Source of the DNA: Arenicella sp. | Lineage (GTDB): Bacteria > Pseudomonadota > Gammaproteobacteria > Arenicellales > Arenicellaceae | DNA length: 9,729 nucleotides | Direction: 5' to 3' | NCBI GenBank assembly: GCA_023299895.1 | Contig: JALZWI010000068.1 | Span: forward strand, 1 to 9,729 | In this document: positions 1-4,975 of the stretch, one piece after another | How the letters are laid out: each line of letters begins with the position of its first letter | Position numbering within the stretch: position 1 is the stretch's first letter | Notes under the pieces: model-generated | Told to the model about the DNA's origin: nothing | What the model saw: the letters and a program-made list of their open reading frames with translations, nothing else | Database searches by the model: none | Program-made: the position numbers and the translations under genes

Positions 1-50
1 TTTTTAATGTAATGTTTTGTAAATCTAAGTACGCAAAAAAAGGATATGAC

Positions 51-851
51 ATGTATGTTATTTTTAGTCGGTTAGTTTTAATCACATTTTGTATTTCAGC
101 ACCTCTTATGTTGCACGCGGATGATGGACACCATAAAAAACATCATACTACTCATACTGAACAGTATATCCAATCGAGCAAAAATTTTTCCTATAGAGGA
201 GAAGAAGGATTAAATTACACGGAAGAATACAAGCTAGTTATTAACCTTTCAGAAATGGATTCGATGCCAAGGCACAGACCAAACGACAAGGAAGTTGGCG
301 TGTATATGACACCTGAGCAAAATGAATTAGTATGGCAAAAGCTGAAAGATGAATTACCTGTCAGTACTAATTTCAAAATTAAAAAAGCAGAGTTTAAGTA
401 TAACAATACTGCTGATATCTTTATCGCCTTAGAGGAATCGCATGTCGATATAGAGTTTCAAGTCAGTGAGTTTTTAATTAATGCTTCACCTTATTGGAGG
501 GCTAGTTTTGGAATTCATGACAACACACCAGCATTAAAGGAATATGTTGAACCGAGCAAATGGACTAAAGAAACTGGTTATCAATCTATTAGAAACATAA
601 TTAGTTCGAAATCTAGGCCTGTCGCCAGTGGGACACTTATTTTTGAAGGTATTTACACAGACGATGGAGAAATAGATGACGATGCTTACAATGAAATATT
701 TGAAAGAATAGAAATCCCAATATCATTTGACCGAATGGTAGACCTACCTGATGGAACAAAAGGCACTGAAAAATTAATTAATGATGAACGCCTAGAGGCC
801 ATCTATTTAGAACCGTCAATTATAAACCTTATCCCTGATCTAGATTTCTAG
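51..851 (+). CDS. Secreted hypothetical protein, His-rich N-terminus
   Basis: I do not recognise this family. The ATG at 51 is preferred over the in-frame ATG at 12 because AGGA (41-44) lies six bases before it, and because starting there puts a Sec signal peptide at the very N-terminus. That peptide is MYVIFSR, then a hydrophobic stretch, with a likely cut after LMLHA. The mature protein (about 245 residues) begins with a His/Lys-rich stretch (DDGHHKKHHTTHTE) that could bind metal. The remainder is soluble and acidic, with a DDGEIDDDAY patch near residue 210, no internal membrane segment and no cysteine pair that would suggest a disulfide. A periplasmic or secreted location is inferred from the signal peptide. 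It lies directly upstream of an IS fragment, so it is the last gene before the island. No function is assigned. Confidence is high that it is a gene and low on its role. Confidence 0.8.
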   Translation: MYVIFSRLVLITFCISAPLMLHADDGHHKKHHTTHTEQYIQSSKNFSYRGEEGLNYTEEYKLVINLSEMDSMPRHRPNDKEVGVYMTPEQNELVWQKLKDELPVSTNFKIKKAEFKYNNTADIFIALEESHVDIEFQVSEFLINASPYWRASFGIHDNTPALKEYVEPSKWTKETGYQSIRNIISSKSRPVASGTLIFEGIYTDDGEIDDDAYNEIFERIEIPISFDRMVDLPDGTKGTEKLINDERLEAIYLEPSIINLIPDLDF

Positions 852-879
852 CTAAATACTGTTATGAATGGATTCTTAT

Positions 880-895
880 GGTGCTGACAAGTTAA
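880..895 (+). repeat. IS terminal inverted repeat (transposase 3' end)
   Basis: GGTGCTGACAAGTTAA is identical to 4509-4524 and is the exact reverse complement of 3758-3773. It marks the outer left boundary of the IS-derived island. The eight flanking bases (872-879, ATTCTTAT) do not match those outside the 3773 end (CTGTACAC), so no target-site duplication links the two ends. Confidence 0.8.
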
Positions 896-1006
896 TTTCT
901 TAAACCATCATAATTTGATCGCTCGTTGTTATGCAACAACTCGATTCCATTCAGTGAACGCATTTGTCCTAAGGGAACGAAAATGACTCGCTTTAATTAA
1001 GTGGCG
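880..1006 (-). mobile_element. IS6-family insertion sequence, 3'-end fragment
   Basis: The fragment starts at the terminal repeat GGTGCTGACAAGTTAA (880-895), which matches exactly, in inverted orientation, the IS end at 3758-3773. Read on the minus strand, 1006 to 929 translates as RHLIKASHFRSLRTNAF then TEWNRVVA and a stop at 929-931. This is the C-terminus of an IS6-family DDE transposase and is alignable with the SHYRSLRTNAF end of the copy at 2821. Only about 26 codons survive. A small hairpin (GTTGTT ATGC AACAAC, 925-940) overlaps the stop codon. The inner break at about 1006 abuts the ribosome-binding site of the csrA-like gene, so that gene's promoter probably lies inside this remnant. 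IS6 elements are normally about 0.8 kb, so most of the element is missing here. Confidence 0.8.
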
Positions 1007-1022
1007 AGAAAAGGAGTTCAAT

Positions 1023-1193
1023 ATGTTAGTCCTATCAAGGAAAGAAGGTGAATCAATAATTTTAATACTACCAAGTGGTGAGGAGATACGCATCTGCCTC
1101 ACTCAGTATGTTGGTCAGCAAACAAGAATCGGTATAGAAGCACCAGATAAAGTAACTATTCTTAGAGAGGAACTGGGGGGCAATCAAGTCTAG
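1023..1193 (+). CDS. csrA: CsrA/RsmA-family post-transcriptional regulator (accessory paralog)
   Basis: This short gene encodes 56 residues beginning MLVLSRKEGESIIL and ending in LREELGGNQV. CsrA proteins are small homodimers that bind GGA motifs in mRNA leaders and alter translation or stability. The two RNA-contacting arginines are present: R6 in the first strand (MLxLSR) and R48 in the LREE motif, equivalent to R44 of E. coli CsrA. The central QTRIGIEAP segment matches the family's QVRIGxxAP. Compared with E. coli, about four residues are added in the loop before strand 3 (LPSGEEIRI), and the charged C-terminal tail is almost gone. AAGGAG (1011-1016) sits six bases before the ATG. That SD contains a GGA, and another GGA lies just after the start, so autoregulation is possible (inference). 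The gene abuts an IS fragment and converges on the zinc-ribbon gene with an 18-base gap, so it is probably an accessory copy rather than the housekeeping csrA. Confidence 0.85.
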   Translation: MLVLSRKEGESIILILPSGEEIRICLTQYVGQQTRIGIEAPDKVTILREELGGNQV

Positions 1194-1211
1194 CTATGTT
1201 TTCGAGAGAGC

Positions 1212-1565
1212 CTAAGATATTTGTTTCCATTTCTTTGTGATGTGATATGTGTGTATTGTCTTATTTATGAAGAAAGGAATTATTAACCAAGCAATCCCCA
1301 TAGTAAAAATAGCTAGTACAAAACTGCCGAAAGCAAGAAGCCAAGCCTGCTTGTGCGCTAAGTAGAAAAAACCGAAAAGGAAACACCAAATTGGCGCATT
1401 CTTATATCTCACGGTCATATTTCCTTGTGGGTTGGTGAAGCTCATATCGTTGCTATTTCCCAGAGAGGAGGCACTAATGCTCATTACAGGCGACCCACAC
1501 CCAACACAAGATTCTGCCTTGTCTGATATTTCTTTATTACACTCACTACATTTAATTAACGCCAT
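1212..1565 (-). CDS. Zinc-ribbon membrane protein
   Basis: This encodes 117 residues. The N-terminus has two CxxC knuckles (C6-x2-C9 and C20-x2-C23, in KCSECNKE and SCVGCGSP), the pattern of a short zinc ribbon. A low-complexity Ser/Asn linker (about 28-50) follows, then two hydrophobic segments (about 58-70 and 74-101) separated by HKQ, and a basic tail. The layout is a cytoplasmic zinc-binding head on a hairpin membrane anchor, common among uncharacterised zinc-ribbon proteins. AAGGA sits five bases before the ATG on the minus strand, which supports the start. The gene is convergent with the csrA-like gene, and its upstream region is shared, divergently, with fic. No specific activity can be assigned. 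Membrane association is inferred from hydrophobicity alone. Confidence 0.75.
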   Translation of the reverse strand: MALIKCSECNKEISDKAESCVGCGSPVMSISASSLGNSNDMSFTNPQGNMTVRYKNAPIWCFLFGFFYLAHKQAWLLAFGSFVLAIFTMGIAWLIIPFFINKTIHTYHITKKWKQIS

Positions 1566-1725
1566 GTTTATCCTTTTTTAAAATCTATTTTATCCGACTT
1601 GCACACTCTAAATGATCTTAGCTATAGTTACAATTCATCAAGGTCCCTAGCAATAAGGAGATAACCGCGGGACACCCACTTAAACAACTTTTGATATAGC
1701 ACTTTGATTTAGCACACCGTTACCG

Positions 1726-1844
1726 AAATACGGTTATTTTTTTTCGACTACTAAACTGGCCGTATTTAAACTACAATGGCCGTATATGAGTAATAAAAAC
1801 ATAAATACGGCCACAATTGATCACATACGACAGAAATACGGCCA
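1726..1844. promoter_or_regulatory. Cluster of TGGCCGTATTT operator-like repeats spanning the fic start
   Basis: The core TGGCCGTAT(TT) occurs at 1757-1767 and 1777-1785 in forward orientation. Its reverse complement AAATACGGCCA occurs at 1803-1813 and 1834-1844, with a weaker copy AAATACGGTT at 1726-1735. The two forward copies start exactly 20 bases apart, about two helical turns. The second ends on the base before the fic ATG (1786), and the two inverted copies lie inside codons 6-20. No Shine-Dalgarno sequence precedes the ATG, but TACAAT at 1772-1777 could be a -10 box that would yield a leaderless mRNA. The arrangement suggests an operator for tight repression of fic, perhaps by the N-terminal winged-helix region of Fic itself. 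That binding is inference. Confidence 0.6.
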
Positions 1845-2814
1845 AAAAAACTTAGATTTTAATCTACCTGAACTCAATAGCTCATTGACCGCAATAGTCA
1901 TAGAAGTGCCCGAGCGTACACTTCGTCGTTGGTTGGCTCAGTGGGTTGAATCAAACCAACTTACTAAAACTGGCCAGAAGCGTGGCACGCGCTATTCTTA
2001 TAATTTAAGCGCAGAGACTCACTTACAACCACCTGCATTTCTACACAGCATAGAAGCGAATAAGCGCCCAGTAGTGTTAGCCAAACTCCGTGACCTATGG
2101 ACACACAATTCGACGGCACTTGAAGGTAACACCCTCACATTAGGCGACACAAACGCGATACTTGAACTTGGTTTAACTATTTCAGGCAAACCATTACGCG
2201 AGCATCATGAGATTATTGGTCATGCCAAAGCGATTGAGCTAATTTACCAGATCAGTACGCAAACACTCGACAAGGAAAAATTATTTGCGTTGCACAAAGC
2301 AGTACAAACAGAAATAGTCATTGATATTTATCAACCCGTGGGCAGGTGGAAAGTAGAAAGGAACTACACAAACTCAATGACATCAGCAGGTAAGCAGGTC
2401 ACGATTGAGTATGCAGCACCAGCAGATATCGATGGTCTGATGACTCAATTAATTGAAACAATCAACTATTGGGACATTGACGCAATCACGCCGGAAAACG
2501 CGCATGAGAGTTACGCAAAAATTCATTTGGCATTTATACATATCCATCCATTTGCTGATGGAAATGGCCGCCTAGTAAGACTTATCGCTAATTTACCATT
2601 GCTCAAAGCAGGCCTTCCACCGCTGTTAATCGACCAAAGCAAGCGCCGTGAATACATCACCTTACTCGCTGATTATCAAAGCGTCACCCCTGCACCCAAA
2701 CTTGATGAATATTCTAAACATAGCTTTTGGCCGCAGCCTGAAACTGTTGAACCATTTAGTAATTTTTGTGCGAACAACTATCGAACAACTATCGAACAAC
2801 GGCAGAAGCACTAA
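1786..2814 (+). CDS. Fic-domain protein AMP-transferase with N-terminal winged helix
   Basis: This encodes 342 residues. The Fic active-site motif HPFADGNGRLVR is complete at 254-265: H254 is the catalytic base, D258 coordinates metal, and G261/R262 plus R265 bind the phosphates. Fic enzymes usually transfer AMP from ATP to hydroxyl side chains of target proteins. The inhibitory motif (S/T)xxxE(G/N) appears as S109-TAL-E113-G114, placing it among Fic proteins that carry their own inhibitory helix (class II), so it needs no separate antitoxin. Residues about 30-75 (VPERTLRRWLAQWVE through KRGTRYSYNL) look like a winged helix-turn-helix. No SD precedes the ATG at 1786; the start is chosen because the reading frame and homology begin there and no better in-frame start is near. 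The 3' end carries an 11-base tandem repeat, and the stop lies six bases before a truncated transposase. The target protein is unknown. Confidence 0.9.
   Translation: MSNKNINTATIDHIRQKYGQKNLDFNLPELNSSLTAIVIEVPERTLRRWLAQWVESNQLTKTGQKRGTRYSYNLSAETHLQPPAFLHSIEANKRPVVLAKLRDLWTHNSTALEGNTLTLGDTNAILELGLTISGKPLREHHEIIGHAKAIELIYQISTQTLDKEKLFALHKAVQTEIVIDIYQPVGRWKVERNYTNSMTSAGKQVTIEYAAPADIDGLMTQLIETINYWDIDAITPENAHESYAKIHLAFIHIHPFADGNGRLVRLIANLPLLKAGLPPLLIDQSKRREYITLLADYQSVTPAPKLDEYSKHSFWPQPETVEPFSNFCANNYRTTIEQRQKH
2771..2800 (+). repeat. 11-bp tandem repeat at the 3' end of fic
   Basis: CGAACAACTAT is repeated twice in full, followed by a partial third copy (CGAACAAC). Since 11 is not a multiple of three, gain or loss of one unit would change the reading frame of the last residues of Fic (NNYRTTIEQRQKH). 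The repeat lies well beyond the Fic motif, so only the tail would be affected. Confidence 0.85.
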
Positions 2815-2820
2815 AGTAAA

Positions 2821-3400
2821 AACGCATTTGTCCTGAGACTTCTATAGTGACTTGCAATAGTTAAGTGACGACCAAGGTTGAACAAATTATAAACCGAAGC
2901 ATGAACGTCCAAAAAACGTTGTGCTTGATGCACTGATTTAAAACACCTCATCACTCGTTCTCGAACTCGTGTTGGTTGATGAGAGTAGCTGCCCTTGGGG
3001 TATACGATTATTCGCATACTGAGAAGTATCGTGAATTGAATCAGGAATCAGCTCTCGATGAGCAACGTCATAACTACGCAGTTTATCGGTCACTATTTTT
3101 CTAGGCTCACCGTTGTGAGTTTTCATAAGCCTTTTAAAGAATCGTTTAGCCGCTAAGCCATCACGTTTACCTTGTAAAAACACATCAAAAATCTCACCAT
3201 CTTGATCCACAGCTCGCCACAGATAGTGTTGCTTTCCACCTATTCGAACAAAGTACTTCCTCAAAGTAAAATGTGTCTCCGAACCAAGAATGATTTCGTC
3301 TAAGACGGTGTGAATATTTAGAACCGAACTTAATACACCAAAGGCGAATAGCTTCGTAACTGACTATTATTCCGTGTTCTGCTAATAGATCCTTACCTAT
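2821..3400 (-). pseudogene. IS6-family transposase, truncated and frameshifted (copy 2)
   Basis: On the minus strand, from about 3393 down to 2821, this reads as an IS6-family DDE transposase from about residue 35: DLLAEHGIIVSYEAIRLW, then IKFGSKYSHRLRRNH. The frame breaks near 3254, where one extra base separates FYFEEV from FVRIGGKQHYLWRAVDQD. A second break near 2990-3010, apparently about ten extra bases, separates SQYANNR from YSHQPTRVRERVMRCFKS. The first catalytic Asp of the family (LDE in copy 1) is Glu here, and the ENSH region with the catalytic Glu is destroyed. The C-terminus is cut after RSLRTNAF, seven bases past the fic stop. It cannot make an active transposase. Codons and residues differ enough from copy 1 (IGGKQHYLW versus IGGKQRYLW, different silent sites) to show a separate IS lineage. 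Confidence 0.85.
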
Positions 3401-3417
3401 ATGGGGTATAGGTAAGG
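3391..3417. repeat. Perfect 11-bp inverted repeat at the junction of two IS fragments
   Basis: CCTTACCTATA (3391-3401) and TATAGGTAAGG (3407-3417) are exact reverse complements around a 5-base loop. It lies exactly where copy 2 stops resembling an IS6 transposase (about 3393) and shortly before copy 1 stops (about 3437), inside roughly 44 bases homologous to neither. It reads as a rearrangement scar. There is no T-run, so a terminator is unlikely. Confidence 0.7.
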
Positions 3418-3732
3418 GGCGTGAGCTTGGAGCGGAACCTCTCTATCTTGATCTACTGCACGCCAAAGATAACGTTGTTTGCCACCAATCCGAACATAGA
3501 CTTCGTCTAAGTAAAAAGCATCTCCGTACCCTTGATGATTTCTTCTTAGACGTCGAGAGTATTTAGAGCCAAACTTAATACTCCAAAGCCTGTTTGCTTT
3601 ATAACTAACGATAACTCCTCGTTGCGCCAATCGATCTTCAACATCACGATGGCTAAGATTGAAGCAAAAGTATGCCCAAACAACATAACTAATAATTCCA
3701 GGTGGAAAACGATGGCGTTTGAAAGTATTCAT
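3397..3732 (-). pseudogene. IS6-family transposase, 5' half (copy 1)
   Basis: The ATG at 3732 opens a frame (MNTFKRHRFPPGIISYVVWA) with the typical IS6 start, including the RHRFPP motif, a helix-turn-helix-like segment (NLSHRDVEDRLAQRG, about 25-39) and the first catalytic Asp (D76, in FYLDEVYVRIGG). Homology to the family stops at DQDREV (about residue 99). The last dozen residues (PLQAHAPYLYPI) come from unrelated sequence and the palindromic junction. Intact family members are about 230 residues, so the second and third catalytic residues are missing and this copy is inactive. Its IS end (3758-3773) lies 25 bases upstream of the ATG, as expected for an intact 5' end. Confidence 0.85.
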
Positions 3733-3757
3733 CCTTGAATTATCTCACTTTCATGAG

Positions 3758-3773
3758 TTAACTTGTCAGCACC
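3758..3773 (-). repeat. IS terminal inverted repeat (5' end of copy 1)
   Basis: TTAACTTGTCAGCACC is the reverse complement of GGTGCTGACAAGTTAA. Together with neighbouring bases it shares 20 bases (3755-3774 versus 4508-4527) with the decayed copy on the far side of the toxin-antitoxin operon, in inverted orientation. Confidence 0.85.
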
Positions 3774-3774
3774 C

Positions 3775-3803
3775 TGTACACTAACCAGCTGAGCTACATA
3801 ATC
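3775..3803 (-). pseudogene. tRNA 5'-half remnant (tRNA-Met-like)
   Basis: The minus strand reads GATTATG, then TAGCTCAGCTGGTTAG, then TGTACA. The middle 16 bases are the canonical bacterial tRNA position 8-9 and D-arm sequence, preceded by exactly seven bases where an acceptor strand would lie. Compared from memory with elongator tRNA-Met (GGCTACG acceptor), 24 of 29 positions agree, and four of the five differences are transitions. The resemblance stops precisely at the IS end (3773/3774), and no 3' half is visible. The most likely reading is a tRNA gene, or a duplicate left by integration, that was cut by the IS and has decayed. It is not a working tRNA. Confidence 0.45.
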
Positions 3804-3895
3804 ATTTTCTTGTATTCTGTCCTTGAATTACTACTCCTCAATTTCTACTTCACCCCCTAAAACTATAAGTCGTGTACTCTAAATCAATTTCCCAT

Positions 3896-3920
3896 AAAAG
3901 ACCTATTTAAAGGTCTTTTT
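3896..3920 (+). terminator. Rho-independent terminator upstream of the toxin-antitoxin operon
   Basis: AAAAGACCT (3896-3904) pairs with AGGTCTTTT (3911-3919) around a 6-base loop, followed by T-rich sequence. The stem is flanked by A and T tracts, so it may work on both strands. It ends just before the -35 box of the operon and would shield it from upstream transcription. Confidence 0.6.
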
Positions 3921-3922
3921 AT

Positions 3923-3959
3923 TTGAAATAATTGATATTATGACCTATAATTAGATCTA
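3923..3959 (+). promoter_or_regulatory. Sigma-70 promoter and palindromic operator of the toxin-antitoxin operon
   Basis: TTGAAA (3923-3928) and TATAAT (3946-3951) are separated by the ideal 17 bases. The 8-base palindrome TAGATCTA (3952-3959) directly follows the -10 box, where a repressor would cover the transcription start. Antitoxin/toxin complexes of this class usually repress their own promoter at such sites. The operator assignment is inferred from position. Confidence 0.6.
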
Positions 3960-3986
3960 TATTTGATACTTTATTGGGTAAAGAAA

Positions 3987-4241
3987 ATGAGCAAAGTAAG
4001 TAACATTTTGGCGGATAGTTCCGCAAGTATTTCGGAATTGAAAAAGAACCCTATGGCAATAGTTTCTGGTGGTGAGGGTTTCCCCGTAGCAATCCTCAAT
4101 CATAATCAGCCAGCTTTCTACTGTGTCCCGGCAGAAGCATGGGAGAAGATATTTGATAGGTTAGAAGATATAGAATTAGCTGCTTTGGCTAATGAGCGCA
4201 TGGGCGGCGAGAGAGTAAGAGTTAGTTTAGATGACCTATAG
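3987..4241 (+). CDS. stbD: Type II antitoxin, Phd/YefM (StbD-like) family
   Basis: From the ATG at 3987 this encodes 84 residues beginning MSKVSNILADSSASISELKKN and containing GEGFPVAILNHNQPAFYCVPAE. This is the characteristic Phd/YefM-fold DNA-binding N-terminus found in StbD antitoxins. The C-terminal part (DRLEDIELAALANER through VRVSLDDL) is the toxin-wrapping helix and strand, and its RVSLDDL end resembles the RVTLDEL tail of RelB. An in-frame TTG at 3963 would add eight residues (MILYWVKK) unlike the family, so the ATG is preferred; only a weak purine-rich stretch (TAAAGAAA) precedes it. The coding end overlaps the toxin start by 11 bases, which indicates translational coupling. Its role is to bind and neutralise the RelE toxin and to repress the operon. 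Confidence 0.9.
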   Translation: MSKVSNILADSSASISELKKNPMAIVSGGEGFPVAILNHNQPAFYCVPAEAWEKIFDRLEDIELAALANERMGGERVRVSLDDL

Positions 4242-4524
4242 ACTCGATTTTGACAGGCGTGCTCTGAGGGAGTGGCATAAACTCGATTCATCTATTCGAG
4301 AACAGTTTAAGAAAAAACTAGAAGAGCGTTTGGAAACTCCCATTGTTTTATCGTCCAAGATTTCGGGGGCAGATAATTGTTTTAAGATTAAGTTGCGCTC
4401 TGTTGGATATCGCTTGGTTTATCAGGTAATAGAAAAAGAGGTCGTAGTATTGGTTCTTGCTGTCGGCAAAAGAGAGCGAAACGCTGTTTATAACGCAGCA
4501 TTAAATAGGGTGCTGACAAGTTAA
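4231..4524 (+). CDS. relE: RelE-family mRNA interferase toxin
   Basis: This encodes 97 residues (E. coli RelE has 95), close to E. coli RelE throughout: MTYRLDFDRRALREWHKLD at the start and GYRLVYQVIEKEVVVLVLAV in the core. RelE binds the ribosomal A site and cuts mRNA during translation. The residues known to matter in E. coli RelE are present at the same numbers (K52, K54, R61, R81 and Y87), so the toxin is probably active. The gene starts inside the antitoxin gene. The last codons (GTG CTG ACA AGT TAA, giving VLTS and stop) are wholly within the terminal repeat of a decayed IS (4509-4524). The natural E. coli ending is RIL, so the IS-encoded RVL restores an almost normal tail with two extra residues. 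Confidence 0.92.
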   Translation: MTYRLDFDRRALREWHKLDSSIREQFKKKLEERLETPIVLSSKISGADNCFKIKLRSVGYRLVYQVIEKEVVVLVLAVGKRERNAVYNAALNRVLTS

Positions 4525-4598
4525 CTCGGTGACATGAGATAATTCAAGGATTAATACTTACAAACGCCATTGTTTTCCACCCGGAATTATTAGTTATG
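4509..4598 (+). mobile_element. Decayed IS6-family 5'-end fragment
   Basis: These 90 bases align without gaps to the 5' end of copy 1 (3773 back to 3684, minus strand), with about 10 differences by eye. The terminal repeat is intact (4509-4524), but the transposase ATG has become ATT (4554-4556). The following codons read INTYKRHCFPPGIISY, matching MNTFKRHRFPPGIISY of copy 1. Similarity stops abruptly at about 4598. The element points away from the toxin-antitoxin operon, as does the copy at 3773, so the operon sits between two outward-facing IS 5' ends. Confidence 0.8.
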
Positions 4599-4975
4599 CA
4601 GGTGTTGTCAGACACACAGCGACATTTACAAAAACGAGATATTTTCAAACAACTGTAGTGGCATAGTTAATTTGGCTGCTTAATTAGAGATCTCTACACG
4701 GGTATTCACATAAGTGAGGTTATGTTAAATAAACTCTTTGCTAACTCTAAGAACAAGATCTATGTCTACTGTTTGCCCAAAGCCGTCAGTCGATATAAAT
4801 AAAAAAGGCAACCGTTAAGCCCCCTAATTGAACAGAAACACTCTTCTACGAATGAGTCATTAAGTATCGTAATTAAACTTGTTTTCTTTGATAATGCGTT
4901 GGCATGCCTATTTAACTATTGAAGCGTTTCTGAGTAATACTTTGAGTATGCTTTTATTAAAATTAAGTTCGAATA
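4599..4975. other. Region without a recognisable gene
   Basis: No reading frame resembling a known protein and no RNA gene was seen in these 377 bases. A 12-base palindrome TAGAGATCTCTA lies at 4685-4696. The last part must hold the promoter of the MscS-like gene at 4976, but no convincing -35/-10 pair with proper spacing could be picked out. The left part may be more degraded IS sequence. Confidence 0.5.

Larger units (their letters stand above)
2821..3773 (-). mobile_element. Composite remnant of two IS6-family elements
   Basis: Two incomplete IS6 copies lie in the same orientation. The 5' part of copy 1, including its terminal repeat, covers about 3437-3773. The middle and 3' part of copy 2 cover 2821 to about 3393. 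Together they mimic the length of one IS, but residues about 35-99 of the transposase are present twice and the last 15 or so residues and the 3' terminal repeat are absent. The missing 3' end type is found separately at 880-1006. No intact transposase remains, so movement would need one supplied from elsewhere. Confidence 0.75.

Noticed and set aside
12..50. Upstream ATG for the secreted protein
   Set aside because: It has no ribosome site and would put charged residues ahead of the signal peptide; the ATG at 51 has AGGA at proper spacing.
215..406. 63-residue reading frame on the minus strand
   Set aside because: It lies entirely inside the secreted-protein gene, with no ribosome site and no family resemblance.
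925..940. Hairpin GTTGTT ATGC AACAAC as a terminator
   Set aside because: The stem is short and A+T-rich with no T-run; it is kept only as a note on the IS end.
2648..2836. 62-residue reading frame on the + strand
   Set aside because: It overlaps fic in another frame; its end repeats only because of the 11-bp tandem repeat.
2811..3264. Two apparent small genes on the minus strand (2811-3017 and 2938-3264)
   Set aside because: They are frame-shifted pieces of a single IS6-family transposase, so they are annotated together as one pseudogene.
3963..3986. TTG start for the antitoxin
   Set aside because: It would add eight residues not seen in the family and lies only about five bases after the predicted transcription start.
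4601..4615. GGTGTTGTCAGAC as a further IS terminal repeat
   Set aside because: It only loosely resembles GGTGCTGACAAG, and no partner end or transposase follows.
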